Shown here: positions 43,290-52,929 of the stretch, piece by piece
Layout: each line of letters starts with the position of its first letter
Numbering within the stretch: the stretch's first letter is position 1
Assembly (NCBI RefSeq): GCF_900099895.1
Contig: NZ_FNDY01000001.1
Coordinates: forward strand, 434,001 to 498,000
Source of the DNA: Paenibacillus naphthalenovorans
GTDB taxonomy: Bacteria; Bacillota; Bacilli; Paenibacillales; NBRC-103111
Direction: 5' to 3'
Length of the DNA: 64,000 nt
Made by a program: the position numbers and the translations under genes
The notes under the pieces: generated by a model
Seen by the model: the letters and a program-made list of their open reading frames with translations, nothing else
The model's database searches: none
Told to the model about the DNA's origin: nothing

Positions 43290-44219
43290 CTATAGGCTGA
43301 CCGTAGGCTCAAGCACGGCCAATGTATGGTTATACGTATTTAAATTCACCATCGCGCCGATGGGGAGCGCCGCTTTATATGTTCCATGCGCGGTTGCAAG
43401 GTTCGTCATGAGGGGTTTCCCCAGCGGGACAATGAATTCGTTGATCAGGTCTTCGTATGATTTGCCGTAAGCGAACTGACAGCCGGTACATTCGCCCATA
43501 ACGATACCGGTGCAATCCCGGAACTTTCCGGCCAGTTTCAAATGGTTCAAATATCTGTAGATGGTATTGGTGGGTTCGTGTGTGTCTTCTATGAGCAGAA
43601 TTTTACCCCTCGTATCGATTTCAAAAGGTGTGCCCAACGTACCGACAAACGATGTCAGATTGCCTCCGACGAGAGGACCGGTCACATTGCCCTGCACTTT
43701 GCTGATTAAGGGGATTCCCGGGGGATTTTGAATGAGCCGATAAGAAGAATAGGAAGACGTAGCGGAAAAAAACTGGTTGAAATTATATGCAGGCGTATCG
43801 GGTCTGAAATCAATCAGCAGAAGGCTTTGAAAGGTGATTAAATTAGCTTGTTGATAAAGCACGTTTAACAAGATCGTGATATCGCTGTAGCCTGTTATAA
43901 TTTTTGGATTATTATGAATCAGATGATAATCAAGATACGGAAGAATACCGGCGACTCCTACTCCTCCTCGCGACGGCAGAATCATATTGACCTGCGGGTT
44001 TTCAAACATTTTCATCAAATCCGAGGCCCGTTCCTGATCTGAGCCCGCAAGAAATCCGTTCCGGGAATAGACATAATCCCCCAGTACGACATTAAACCCC
44101 ATACTTTTCAGAGTATCTACCCGCGCATTAATGACTTCTACATCTAATGGACTTCCCAATGTCACGACTCCAATCGTATCGCCTTTTTTTAATATTGGGG
44201 GCCGAATTGCCATAAGCAT
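43290..44219 (-). CDS. LD-carboxypeptidase, peptidase family S66
   Basis: 309 residues. GDTIGVVTLGSP start, nucleophile Ser in ITGYSDIT, Glu in LLIEDTHEP and His in ATAHGTYKA match the S66 family (LdcA/MccF). The family cleaves the L,D bond of murein tetrapeptides or detoxifies peptide antibiotics such as microcin C. No signal peptide, so cytoplasmic recycling or detoxification. GGGAGG five bases before ATG 44219. Confidence 0.92.
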   Translation of the reverse strand: MLMAIRPPILKKGDTIGVVTLGSPLDVEVINARVDTLKSMGFNVVLGDYVYSRNGFLAGSDQERASDLMKMFENPQVNMILPSRGGVGVAGILPYLDYHLIHNNPKIITGYSDITILLNVLYQQANLITFQSLLLIDFRPDTPAYNFNQFFSATSSYSSYRLIQNPPGIPLISKVQGNVTGPLVGGNLTSFVGTLGTPFEIDTRGKILLIEDTHEPTNTIYRYLNHLKLAGKFRDCTGIVMGECTGCQFAYGKSYEDLINEFIVPLGKPLMTNLATAHGTYKAALPIGAMVNLNTYNHTLAVLEPTVSL

Positions 44220-44386
44220 ACATTCCTCCCGCTGAGCATATGAGTCTTTTATAACAATTATATGGAAATCATCGGTTTACATAACGAAAACTTTAGGTTT
44301 ATGCCGAACAATACGGGAGCAGCGCTGATAGTTTCATTCATAGGTCAGCAATTTGTATAAATCTGCAAAAAAACATGAAAAATGTA

Positions 44387-44428
44387 TTGAATTAATGCAA
44401 AAACCATAGTAAACTAAGTTTCAGGAAG
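44387..44428 (+). promoter_or_regulatory. iclR promoter with 23-bp operator repeat, copy 1
   Basis: TTGAAT (44387-44392), 17 bases, TAAACT (44410-44415). The -10 is inside the 23-bp repeat 44406-44428, whose heart is the palindrome AAACT-A-AGTTT (44411-44421). The same 23 bases recur before the catabolic operon. Predicted binding site of the IclR protein. Confidence 0.75.
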
Positions 44429-44506
44429 TAATTGGGTTTTGGTATTGTATCCACGAACATCGATTACATCTGAAGTAGTCATTAGGTTAGGCAGGAGGAA
44501 ACATGG

Positions 44507-45316
44507 ATGACCGCATACAGCGCCTTGGCTGCAGTGGAACGTACTTTTCAAGTCATGGAAATTTTGGTGGGTGAAGTCAACGGCGTCAGCGTGACCGAAT
44601 TGGAAAACCGGACACAGCTTCCGAAAAGTGTCATTTCACGGATTTTAACCACCCTGCTCGAGGGAGGGTATGTAGAAAGGGACAGCAAAACCCGTTACTA
44701 CAAGCTGTCATTTTATTTCTTGAGCATGGCTTATCGCCACATCAATGCTCTGGAGATCAATGATATTTTTTATCCGATGCTGGAACGGATTGCCAAACGA
44801 ACCGGCGAGCTGGTTCAATTGGCGGTGGTGAAGAAGGAGGGTATCTTTTTCATCGAGAAGGCGGAGGGAACCAATCCCTTAAGAGTTGCTTCCATGTTAG
44901 GCCAGAAAGCCCCATATCATGCAACGGCTGTCGGCAAGGTTTGGTTAGCGAGCTTGACCGATCAGGAAGTGACCTCGATTATCAGCCAAAATGGTCTAAA
45001 AGCATATACGGAGCACACGATCACCGATCTGGACACCCTTCTTAAGAATTTGGCGGAGGTTCGCTCCAAGGGCTATGCCATCGCAGATCAGGAAATCAAT
45101 CAAGATGTCATTGCCGTTTCTGTACCGATCACTTTGGATGAACAAGTCGTCGCTATGCTGGTGACCGCCGCGCCTCACTTTAAAATGACGGCAAGCCGGA
45201 TCGAGGAGCTTGTCCATATCTGCAGGGAAGAAGTCGATTTATTTGATGCATCGCTTCTCAGGTCATTTGATCTGGGCTATAGCCCTAATAAATCGGGAAA
45301 GATAACGATGCCCTGA
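44507..45316 (+). CDS. IclR-family transcriptional regulator
   Basis: 269 residues. Winged helix in the first 75 (VSVTELENRTQLPKSVISRI), then the IclR effector domain with KAPYHATAVGKVWLA and IAVSVPI. IclR proteins control aromatic and other catabolic operons. ATG 44507 has AGGAGG eight bases before; an out-of-frame ATG overlaps it. It is the first gene before a long catabolic operon with a matching operator, so it is its likely regulator. Confidence 0.92.
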   Translation: MTAYSALAAVERTFQVMEILVGEVNGVSVTELENRTQLPKSVISRILTTLLEGGYVERDSKTRYYKLSFYFLSMAYRHINALEINDIFYPMLERIAKRTGELVQLAVVKKEGIFFIEKAEGTNPLRVASMLGQKAPYHATAVGKVWLASLTDQEVTSIISQNGLKAYTEHTITDLDTLLKNLAEVRSKGYAIADQEINQDVIAVSVPITLDEQVVAMLVTAAPHFKMTASRIEELVHICREEVDLFDASLLRSFDLGYSPNKSGKITMP

Positions 45317-45345
45317 AACCATGTATATAAATTTTTTTAGACTGA

Positions 45346-45368
45346 ATAGTAAACTAAGTTTCAGGAAG
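45346..45368 (+). promoter_or_regulatory. 23-bp operator repeat, copy 2, before the catabolic operon
   Basis: Exact copy of 44406-44428, including AAACT-A-AGTTT. It lies 30 bases before the first catabolic gene. A separate good -35 was not found here, so IclR may act as activator or read-through may feed the operon. Confidence 0.75.
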
Positions 45369-45398
45369 AAATATTATTTTCGAAAAGGAGTGTTCCCA

Positions 45399-46103
45399 TT
45401 GCCGCGAATTGTTGATCTGTCGCAAGAGGTTTTTAGAGGCCAGCCTGTTTATCCGGGTCACCAGCCCACCGTGATTTTTCCGATGACACAGTTAACCGTG
45501 AAGGAGGACGGTAAATGGACGTTTGCCGTCAATACGCTGCTGATGTCGGAGCATGCGGGAACGCATACGGATTCGTTTACACACATGGATCCGGACAAGA
45601 ATGCTCTATCGATTGAACAAATCCCGCTGGAGAAATGTATAGGACCTGCGGTTTGTCTGGATGTAAGCCATGTCCCCGATTCTGCTTTTATTACGAGGAA
45701 CGCATTGCAGGATGCTTGCCGTAAAGCCGATTTGACCATACCGCCTGGCGGTACCGTACTGATTTATACCGGTACATACGAACGTCATTTTCCCAGGCCC
45801 GATTATCATCAGAAAAATCCGGGCTTGGACCGGGAAGCGGCGGAGTGGCTTGCCGATCAGGGAGCGATTCATATCGGAATCGATGCGGTCAGTATCGATG
45901 TCAGCCCCCATCAGGGAGAAGAATGGAAGCCCGCACATACCGTTTGCCGCGAAAGGGGGCTGCTTAATACGGAAAACTTAGGTGATTTGAAAGCGGTTGC
46001 AGGAAAAAGGTTTATCTATATCGGCTTGCCGCTCAAGGTTAGAGGCGGAACTGCCGGCCCGACAAGGGCAGCGGCTATTTTTGATCTGGCCTGGAATTCA
46101 TAA
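45399..46103 (+). CDS. Cyclase-family hydrolase (kynurenine formamidase-like)
   Basis: 234 residues from TTG 45399 (AAAGGAG nine bases before). The metal-binding motif EHAGTHTDSFTHMD belongs to the cyclase family PF04199, which includes arylformamidase and isatin hydrolase. It would open a lactam or formamide ring or hydrolyse an amide. It is the first enzyme of the IclR-associated operon. Confidence 0.88.
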   Translation: MPRIVDLSQEVFRGQPVYPGHQPTVIFPMTQLTVKEDGKWTFAVNTLLMSEHAGTHTDSFTHMDPDKNALSIEQIPLEKCIGPAVCLDVSHVPDSAFITRNALQDACRKADLTIPPGGTVLIYTGTYERHFPRPDYHQKNPGLDREAAEWLADQGAIHIGIDAVSIDVSPHQGEEWKPAHTVCRERGLLNTENLGDLKAVAGKRFIYIGLPLKVRGGTAGPTRAAAIFDLAWNS

Positions 46104-46119
46104 ACGGGAGGTTCAAGGA

Positions 46120-46581
46120 ATGATCATTGAAGACAAGTTTGAAATTAAAGCGGACCAGGAGAAGGTATGGCACTTTTTGATGGATACCGAATCTCTGGCG
46201 CGATGCCTGCCAGGCTGTGAGGAAGTCAAGGATATGGGAAACGGGATATACCGGGCTGTGGCTTCCGTACAAATCGCTTTTATGAAGCTCCGCTTTCATC
46301 TGAATGTTCGGATTACGGAAATGACGCCTCCACAGCAGCTTGTGTCCGAGGTGGACGGGAAACCGATGTCGCTGGTCGGACAGCTGAAAATGAAGGCCCA
46401 AATGAATCTGACCGCACCGGCTGAAGGAGCTACTCAGGTTCATTACATCATGGATATGAGCATGGCCGGTAAGCTGGGCTCGCTGGGACAATCCGCATTT
46501 CGCTCAAAAGCGGCGGAGATGGGCGGGCAGTTCGCTGAGAATATCCGGCAGGCGCTGGAGCCTACGGAAGTGCAACATTAA
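46120..46581 (+). CDS. CoxG-like SRPBCC protein
   Basis: 153 residues. Helix-grip (SRPBCC) fold with FEIKADQEKVWHFLMDTE and ARCLPGCE, typical of CoxG. CoxG-like proteins accompany molybdenum hydroxylases; in CO dehydrogenase systems CoxG helps anchor the enzyme or deliver quinone. GGGAGG precedes ATG 46120. Lies between the cyclase and the FAD subunit. Confidence 0.9.
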   Translation: MIIEDKFEIKADQEKVWHFLMDTESLARCLPGCEEVKDMGNGIYRAVASVQIAFMKLRFHLNVRITEMTPPQQLVSEVDGKPMSLVGQLKMKAQMNLTAPAEGATQVHYIMDMSMAGKLGSLGQSAFRSKAAEMGGQFAENIRQALEPTEVQH

Positions 46582-46608
46582 CCGATATTGAGGGAGGAGG
46601 ATGGCAGG

Positions 46609-47481
46609 ATGCTGAATGTTGAATGGGTGGAACCGGAAACGCTGGAGGATGTGAAGCATGCGCTGGCGTCGGGAGATGATCTGACCCGTGTGGTTAGTGG
46701 AGGAACCGCGCTTTCGTTGATCATCAAGCAGGGGATTTATCAACCGGAACGGTTAATCAGTTTGAAAAAGGTGAGGTGTGAGTTAAATTACATTCGGCCG
46801 GATAATGATGGGAACCTGCGGATCGGCGCGATGACTACGCTGCGGGAAATGGAGACATCTCCATTCATCGAACAAAACTATCCGGTCATTTCGAAAGCGC
46901 TTCATCATGTGGCTAACCCGAGAATCCGCTATGTGGCCAGTATTGGCGGCAATTTATCACACGGAGATGCCCATCTGGATTTGCCACCGATCCTGTTGGC
47001 CTTGGATGCCAAGGTGAAAGTGGAAAGTGTAAGGGGAGACAGATGGATTCCGCTGGCTGACTTTTTCCAAGGCTATTATGTGACGGCTGTCCGCCCCGAC
47101 GAACTGGTCACGGAAGTGCTTTTACCCAAGACCGACCCCGGGTTGAAGGGGGCTTACATCAAATATACGACACTGTCCAACGACGACTGGCCTACGTTGG
47201 GGGTCGCCGCTTTTATTCAGCAGGAGCAGGGAATCCTTTGCGATGTGCGTATGGCGGTCAGCGCCGTAACGGATGTGCCTGCGAAGCTGGAGGCGGTCGA
47301 GCAGTTGCTGTTGGGCAAGCCAGGCAGTGAAGCATGGATAGAGCAAGCAGCCGAAATGGCCTTTCATGCGGTGGAGCCTTCCGAGGATTTACGGGGAAGT
47401 TCCTGGTATAAGAAGGAAATGCTGAAGGTCCATGTCCGCAGGGTGTTACAGCAATTATTGCCGGAAGGGCAGAAGGGGTGA
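46609..47481 (+). CDS. Molybdenum hydroxylase FAD subunit (CoxM-like)
   Basis: 290 residues from ATG 46609 (GGAGGATGG upstream; a TTG at 46588 is less likely). VVSGGTALSLI and the FAD-binding ASIGGNLSHGDAHLDL motifs identify the medium subunit of xanthine-dehydrogenase-type enzymes. It passes electrons from Fe-S clusters to an acceptor. Overlaps the large subunit gene by four bases if that starts at GTG 47478. Confidence 0.92.
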   Translation: MLNVEWVEPETLEDVKHALASGDDLTRVVSGGTALSLIIKQGIYQPERLISLKKVRCELNYIRPDNDGNLRIGAMTTLREMETSPFIEQNYPVISKALHHVANPRIRYVASIGGNLSHGDAHLDLPPILLALDAKVKVESVRGDRWIPLADFFQGYYVTAVRPDELVTEVLLPKTDPGLKGAYIKYTTLSNDDWPTLGVAAFIQQEQGILCDVRMAVSAVTDVPAKLEAVEQLLLGKPGSEAWIEQAAEMAFHAVEPSEDLRGSSWYKKEMLKVHVRRVLQQLLPEGQKG

Positions 47482-49847
47482 ACAGAATGCCGGTTATAGG
47501 ACAATCTCATCGCCGGATCGAAAGTAAAGGGAAGATTACGGGCCAGGCCGAATACGTGATGAACATGGAGCTTCCAGGCATGCTGCATATCAAGGTGCTG
47601 CGAAGCACGGTGCCGCATGGAAGGATTAAAAGCATTGATACCAGCGCAGCGGAGCAAATCCCCGGAGTCGTAAAGGTCGTAACCGGCGCCGATTTGCAGA
47701 ATATGGACATCCATATGCATTACGGTCCTGCGTTTCGCGATCAGCCGGTTTTGGCATTCGACAAGGTATGTTACATAGGTGATCCGGTTGCTGCCGTTAT
47801 TGCCGAAACTGCGGCCATTGCCGCCGATGCGGTCAACTATATCAATGCAGATTATGAAGAACTGGAGCCTGTATTCGATGTGCTTGAGGCGGCCAAAGAA
47901 GGAGCGCCAATCGTTCATGAAGTGATCAGGCCCGCCGGCAGCTTTGCGGATTTGAAAAATCTGCTGCCTAAGGAAGGGAGCAATGTCTGCTTGCATTATA
48001 AGCTGCGTCACGGGGATCTGGAGAAAGGCTTCGCGGAAGCGGATCATATCTTCGAGGATACGTTCCGGACGCCTGCGGCGGTTCATCTTCCCATGGAGCA
48101 GCACGTGGCGGTTGCCCAACTGGATTCCAACGGCAGGATGAATATTTGGACGGCCAATCAAAGCCCTTCATTTATCCGCAGTGAGGTCGCTTATGTATTG
48201 AAAAAGCCGGAAAGCCAGATTCGCGTTCGAGTCCCTTATTTGGGCGGAGGCTTCGGAACCAAGCTTTATGTCAAAATCGAAGCCTTGGTTGCGGTGCTGG
48301 CGCTGATCGTGAAAAAACCGGTGAAACTGGCGCTGACGATGGAGGAAGTATTTATTACGCTGACCAAGCATGCAACGGTCTTTAAGATGCGTACCGGCGT
48401 CACGAACGACGGACGCATTGTCGCCCGCGATTGTCAGGTGTACTGGGATACGGGCGCTTATGCCGATATCGGCCCGCGGATTACGCAAAAATCAGGCTTT
48501 ACCGCAGCAGGCCCATACGATATACCGAACGTGAGCATCGACTCCTACTGCGTATATACGAATAATGTTCCTGCCGGGGCTTTCCGGGGCTTCGGCGTAC
48601 CGCAGCTGGTGTGGGCATATGAATCGCAAATGGATATTATTGCGGCCAAAATGGGATGGGACCCGCTCGATTTCCGCCGCAAGCAGGTGCTGACCGAGGG
48701 GAAAATCCACGCCACAGGGCAAAAAATGACTTCGGTCGGTCTTGATCAAATTATTGAGGAATTGGACAGAAGCATTGAATGGACGGCATTTTATAAAGAA
48801 AAACAGGCTGGTGCCATACATCGCAGCGGAAGCAAAATCCGTGCCAAAGGAACGGCGATTGGACTAAAAGCCGTATTAACTCCGTCGATTTCTGGCTCGA
48901 TCGTCAACCTGTTCGCCGACGGCAGCGCATCGGTATTCTGCAGCACAGTAGATATGGGGCAGGGTTCGGACACCATGATGGGACAAATCGCCGCCGAGGT
49001 GCTTGGATTACCTCTCGAAAAGGTCACCGTAGTACACCCCGATACCGATGTCACGCCTTACGATACCATAACTGCCGCAAGCCGCTCGACGTTTTATATG
49101 GGCAATGCGATTTTGAAAGCGGCCGAGGACATCAGGGATCAAATTTTTGCTCATGTTTCCGGAAAATATGATGTGTCCGCGGAGCTTTTGTCTCTTGCGG
49201 ATGAAAAGGTGCATGTTGCAGGACGCCCCGAACTGGCGATGACGTTAAAAGAGGCGATCAAAGACATCTTTCATATGCCGGCGGGCTGTATCATCGGAAA
49301 ATATGTATTTGAAAGTCATTATCAAAGCCCCGATCCTGAAACGGGTCAATCGGAGGATGTGGCCATTTTCTGGTTTCCGGGAGGAACGGCGGTTGAAATC
49401 GAGGTGGATACCGAAACGGGCAAAATCGATATTCTGCACATGGTGTCGGCCGGCGATGTCGGCAAGGCCATCAATCCATTCCAGGTCCATCAGCAGTTAT
49501 ATGGTGCGGCGGTGATGCAGATCGGGCAAGCGTTGTTTGAAGAATGCCGATACGATTACGGTCAAATGATCAATGCGAACATGGCCGATTACAAGGTTCC
49601 TACATTTAAAGATTTGCCGGGCAAATCAGAAACGATCATCGTGGAGGTTCCCCATCCGGAGGGGCCGTTCGGTGCCAAGGGAGTGGGCGAGACGGCATCC
49701 TTCGGCGTCCAGCCCGCGATCGCCAATGCTCTTTATCAGGCGACAGGAGCCAGGGTCAAAAGTATGCCGTTGACTCCGGAGAAAGTCTTGCGGGCCATCA
49801 GGGAAGTTCAACAACAAAGAACCTCGGAATTACAGCAGCAAATCTAA
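47478..49847 (+). CDS. Molybdopterin-binding large subunit (CoxL/XdhA-like)
   Basis: 789 residues. GGGFGTKLYVK, AGAFRGFGVPQ, STVDMGQGSDT and GAKGVGETASFG with the likely catalytic Glu of GVGE mark the molybdenum-cofactor subunit. It lacks the AYxCSFR active-site loop of true CO dehydrogenase in the equivalent region (AGAFRGFG instead), so it should hydroxylate a ring carbon of a heteroaromatic or aldehyde. Start GTG 47478 or ATG 47487. Confidence 0.93.
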   Translation: MNRMPVIGQSHRRIESKGKITGQAEYVMNMELPGMLHIKVLRSTVPHGRIKSIDTSAAEQIPGVVKVVTGADLQNMDIHMHYGPAFRDQPVLAFDKVCYIGDPVAAVIAETAAIAADAVNYINADYEELEPVFDVLEAAKEGAPIVHEVIRPAGSFADLKNLLPKEGSNVCLHYKLRHGDLEKGFAEADHIFEDTFRTPAAVHLPMEQHVAVAQLDSNGRMNIWTANQSPSFIRSEVAYVLKKPESQIRVRVPYLGGGFGTKLYVKIEALVAVLALIVKKPVKLALTMEEVFITLTKHATVFKMRTGVTNDGRIVARDCQVYWDTGAYADIGPRITQKSGFTAAGPYDIPNVSIDSYCVYTNNVPAGAFRGFGVPQLVWAYESQMDIIAAKMGWDPLDFRRKQVLTEGKIHATGQKMTSVGLDQIIEELDRSIEWTAFYKEKQAGAIHRSGSKIRAKGTAIGLKAVLTPSISGSIVNLFADGSASVFCSTVDMGQGSDTMMGQIAAEVLGLPLEKVTVVHPDTDVTPYDTITAASRSTFYMGNAILKAAEDIRDQIFAHVSGKYDVSAELLSLADEKVHVAGRPELAMTLKEAIKDIFHMPAGCIIGKYVFESHYQSPDPETGQSEDVAIFWFPGGTAVEIEVDTETGKIDILHMVSAGDVGKAINPFQVHQQLYGAAVMQIGQALFEECRYDYGQMINANMADYKVPTFKDLPGKSETIIVEVPHPEGPFGAKGVGETASFGVQPAIANALYQATGARVKSMPLTPEKVLRAIREVQQQRTSELQQQI

Positions 49848-49865
49848 ACGTAAGGAGCGATCAAC

Positions 49866-50357
49866 TTGAACAAGCAAATCAGCTTTAAGTTAAACGGAAG
49901 ACAGGTTTCCGCGTCAGTTTCTCCGGGTGAGAGCCTGCTTGATGTTCTGCGCAGCCGGTTTCACTTGGGGGGTGCCCGCGAAACCTGCGCGCTCGGACTG
50001 TGCGGCGTATGCACCGTCATCGTTTCCGGAAATCCGGTCAGCAGCTGCCTCTATATGGCGCCAGCCGCAGACGGGGAAGAGATCGTGACGATTGAAGGCT
50101 TGGAAACAGAGGACGCGCTTCATCCGGTGCAGGAAGCTTTTATGGAGCATACGGCATTCCAATGCGGTTATTGTACGCCCGGCATGATTCTGATGGCCAA
50201 AAAATTGCTGGAGGAAAACCCCGATCCGTCCGAGGATGAGATTAAAGAGTTTATGTCCGGAAATATATGCCGATGTGCCAGCTACGGGCAGATCATTCAA
50301 GCCATCCAGGCGGCCTCGCAGATGATTCAGGCGGACAGAATGGAAGGAGCCCATTAA
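49866..50357 (+). CDS. Molybdenum hydroxylase 2Fe-2S subunit (CoxS-like)
   Basis: 163 residues. Plant-type 2Fe-2S cluster: CALGLCGVC...SSC; second cluster: CGYCTPGM and CRC. These are the two clusters of the small subunit. TTG start at 49866 with AAGGAG eight bases upstream. Completes the three-subunit enzyme in order FAD, Mo, Fe-S. It ends directly at the start of the next gene. Confidence 0.94.
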   Translation: MNKQISFKLNGRQVSASVSPGESLLDVLRSRFHLGGARETCALGLCGVCTVIVSGNPVSSCLYMAPAADGEEIVTIEGLETEDALHPVQEAFMEHTAFQCGYCTPGMILMAKKLLEENPDPSEDEIKEFMSGNICRCASYGQIIQAIQAASQMIQADRMEGAH

Positions 50358-51077
50358 ATGAAAGAACCAAGCATCATTGGCGGGATCGGTTTCGGCTTTA
50401 TCGAAACATTCGATAGGGCGGATGCCGCTTTAATCCAACAACTGCAGCATGCAAGCTCAACGGACGTAACGGATTCGCAAAATCGGACAGGGGCTATGGA
50501 CCCTGGGATCAAGCCGCTCGGCTCCGGAAAACGGGTGTGGGGCAGTGCCGTTACGGTCGATCTTCCTGCAAATGACAATCTGATGCTCTACAAAGCGCTG
50601 CAGCTGGCGCGGCCGGGAGACGTGCTGGTCGTCAATACCAATGGCGGGCAGCGCAGGGCCGTCTGGGGCGAGCTGATGACGCATACGGCGATGGCTCTGG
50701 CATTGGGTGGTCTGGTCGTAGACGGGATCGTTCGCGACGGCGCCGCCATCCGGCGGCTCGATTTCCCCGTTTTTTGCCGGGGCACAGCTCCGGTCAGCGT
50801 AGAGAAAAACGGTCCAGGCTTTGTTAATGGAGAGATGACTTGCGGCGGTGTTGTCGTTCGCCCGGGGGATCTCGTCGTCGGGGACGACGATGGAGTGGTC
50901 ATCATTCAGAGAGAAGGGCTGTCTTCGGTGCTTGACAAGATGAAACAATCAGAACAGCGGGAGATCAAACGGAAGGAGGAGATTGCAAGGGGGCAGGCTC
51001 TTCCTGCCTGGTTGGATTCCGTCATGCGGGAAAAGGGCCTTGTGCCTGGGATTAAAAAGGAAAGACTTTTAGAATAA
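50358..51077 (+). CDS. RraA-like protein (HMG/CHA aldolase or oxaloacetate decarboxylase family)
   Basis: 239 residues. GELMTHTAMALALGGLVVDG and RDGAAIRRLDFPVF match the RraA-like family, whose members include 4-hydroxy-4-methyl-2-oxoglutarate aldolases and oxaloacetate decarboxylases. In a catabolic operon an aldolase or decarboxylase for a late oxo-acid intermediate is the most likely role; RNase E inhibition is not expected. Adjoins coxS-like stop. Confidence 0.86.
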   Translation: MKEPSIIGGIGFGFIETFDRADAALIQQLQHASSTDVTDSQNRTGAMDPGIKPLGSGKRVWGSAVTVDLPANDNLMLYKALQLARPGDVLVVNTNGGQRRAVWGELMTHTAMALALGGLVVDGIVRDGAAIRRLDFPVFCRGTAPVSVEKNGPGFVNGEMTCGGVVVRPGDLVVGDDDGVVIIQREGLSSVLDKMKQSEQREIKRKEEIARGQALPAWLDSVMREKGLVPGIKKERLLE

Positions 51078-51125
51078 GGCCGTTGCGTTGGTTATGAGTT
51101 AATCATTGTGGGGAGGGGAAGCCGT

Positions 51126-51815
51126 ATGTCATCATGGGATGATATTTTAAACGAGAGAGACGCCTGGGTTGTAAAGAACAGCATTTTTGGAGGAAGGCGC
51201 GGTTTTGGCAAGACTCCGGCTTTGGTAATTATCGATGCGCAGGTTCATTTTGTCGGTGAACGTCTTCCCATTGAGCAATCCATTGCCAAGTATCCTTCCA
51301 GTATCGGCGAGGAAGCATGGGATGCGGTGGACAAGACAGAAGTCTTGCTGAAGCTGGCCAGACAGAAGGGGATTCCGGTGATCCATTCCCGGTGGATTAC
51401 AGCGGAAAAAGACGCCGTATATGATTCCTTCAGAAGGAAGATGAAGAAGGAAGGAACGCAGCGCCTTCACCGGAATGAAAGCGGAAACGAAATCGTAGCA
51501 CCGCTGAAGCCTTTGGATCATGAAATCGTCATTGACAAGTTATATGCAAGCGTTTTCTTTGCTACTCCGTTCGAGACGATTCTCCGTTCATTGGGCATCG
51601 ATACCTTAATTGTTACGGGATTCGTTACCGCAGGCTGTGTGCGGGCCACCGTCGTTGATGCCGCTTCATATAATTACCATGTGATTATTCCTGAAGAATG
51701 CGTAAAAGACCGAATATCGGTTTCGCATAAGGCCACTTTGCTGGATCTGGATATGAAGTATGCGGACGTCATGCCGGCCGCTGAGGTATCGGCAAAGCTA
51801 AATACATATTTATAA
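51126..51815 (+). CDS. Isochorismatase-fold amidohydrolase
   Basis: 229 residues from ATG 51126 (GGGGAGGGG seven bases before). Catalytic Asp in VIIDAQVHF, Lys in IDKLYAS and Cys in TAGCVRATV form the cysteine hydrolase triad. It resembles N-carbamoylsarcosine amidases and maleamate amidohydrolases, which release ammonia and/or CO2 from amides. This suggests a nitrogen-containing substrate for the pathway. Confidence 0.88.
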   Translation: MSSWDDILNERDAWVVKNSIFGGRRGFGKTPALVIIDAQVHFVGERLPIEQSIAKYPSSIGEEAWDAVDKTEVLLKLARQKGIPVIHSRWITAEKDAVYDSFRRKMKKEGTQRLHRNESGNEIVAPLKPLDHEIVIDKLYASVFFATPFETILRSLGIDTLIVTGFVTAGCVRATVVDAASYNYHVIIPEECVKDRISVSHKATLLDLDMKYADVMPAAEVSAKLNTYL

Positions 51816-51827
51816 GGGGTGTTTCCA

Positions 51828-52904
51828 GTGAAAATGAAAGTAAAGCACGGTCTGGTCCTGTTATGGTTGATGTCTGTGATGCTCGTTAGCGCCTGCGGAT
51901 CTTCTGCGCCTGCAGCGTCAGTCGGCAGCGATGGAGAACCGGCAGCCAAGCAAGGGTCCGACGTATCCAAGACGGACGGCAAAACCTACACGATGAGATT
52001 TGCCACGGCTACAACGAACGATCCGCAAACTCATGAAATGGAACTGTTTAAAAAAGCTGCCGAAGCGAAAAGCAACGGTCAATTGAAAGTGGAGCTCTAT
52101 CCGGCCAGCCAGTTGGGAAGCAACGACCAGATGCTTCAAATGCTTACGCAGGGCTCCATACAAGGTATGGTGCAGCCTACGGCGTTCTTAGGCGGGTTTA
52201 ATGAGCTGATGACGATCGTTGACATTCCTTATTTATGGCCAGATGTACAGAAAGCGACGGAATTTCTGAATGGGGAAGGCGGAAAGCTGTTTGAAGCAAG
52301 CTTGGATAAGCAAGGCATCACGGCTCTGCGTTATTACGAATACGGCCCTCGTACGATTCTGCTTAAAGACAAGGTCGAAAAAATGGAAGACCTGAAAGGC
52401 AAAAAGATTCGCGTTATGGGTGCGCCTGTATTGGTAGATCAGATTAACGCCTGGGGCGGCGCAGGAGTAGCCATGGGCGTGCCCGAGCTGTTCACGGCGC
52501 TGCAGCAGGGGACTATTGACGGTTTGGAAAGCGCCGCAAGCTTTTTTCATTCTGGAAAATATTATGAAAGCGCTAAATATTTATTGATGGAGCCTAAAGG
52601 CGCGGAGATCTCCATATTTATGGCCAACACGAATTGGTTAAACTCCCTGCCTGAGCATTTGCAGAAGGCGGTTAAAGAGGCTGCCGTGGAAATTACGGAT
52701 GAGGCCCATCAATATGCCAAAGAGAGAGATCTCCAGTCGATCGAGGAAATGAAAAAAGAGGGCGTGACAGTGATCGAGCCCGGCGCCGAATTCCATCAGC
52801 AATTGGTGGAAGCTTCCAAGCCGATCATCTCTAAGTTTGAAGCCAGAGTTCCGGGATCGAAAGAAATTATCTCCAAAATCCAGGCACAATTCAAAACGAA
52901 CTAA
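51828..52904 (+). CDS. TRAP transporter substrate-binding lipoprotein (DctP)
   Basis: 358 residues from GTG 51828 (AAGGGG nine bases before; ATG 51834 is possible). Lipobox VSAC (Cys23), then the DctP fold with YPASQLGSNDQML and the specificity Arg region KKIRVMGAPV. Binds an organic acid outside the membrane for the DctQM permease encoded next. Confidence 0.92.
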   Translation: MKMKVKHGLVLLWLMSVMLVSACGSSAPAASVGSDGEPAAKQGSDVSKTDGKTYTMRFATATTNDPQTHEMELFKKAAEAKSNGQLKVELYPASQLGSNDQMLQMLTQGSIQGMVQPTAFLGGFNELMTIVDIPYLWPDVQKATEFLNGEGGKLFEASLDKQGITALRYYEYGPRTILLKDKVEKMEDLKGKKIRVMGAPVLVDQINAWGGAGVAMGVPELFTALQQGTIDGLESAASFFHSGKYYESAKYLLMEPKGAEISIFMANTNWLNSLPEHLQKAVKEAAVEITDEAHQYAKERDLQSIEEMKKEGVTVIEPGAEFHQQLVEASKPIISKFEARVPGSKEIISKIQAQFKTN

Positions 52905-52929
52905 TCGTTAAGTATCGGGGGAGTTATCC

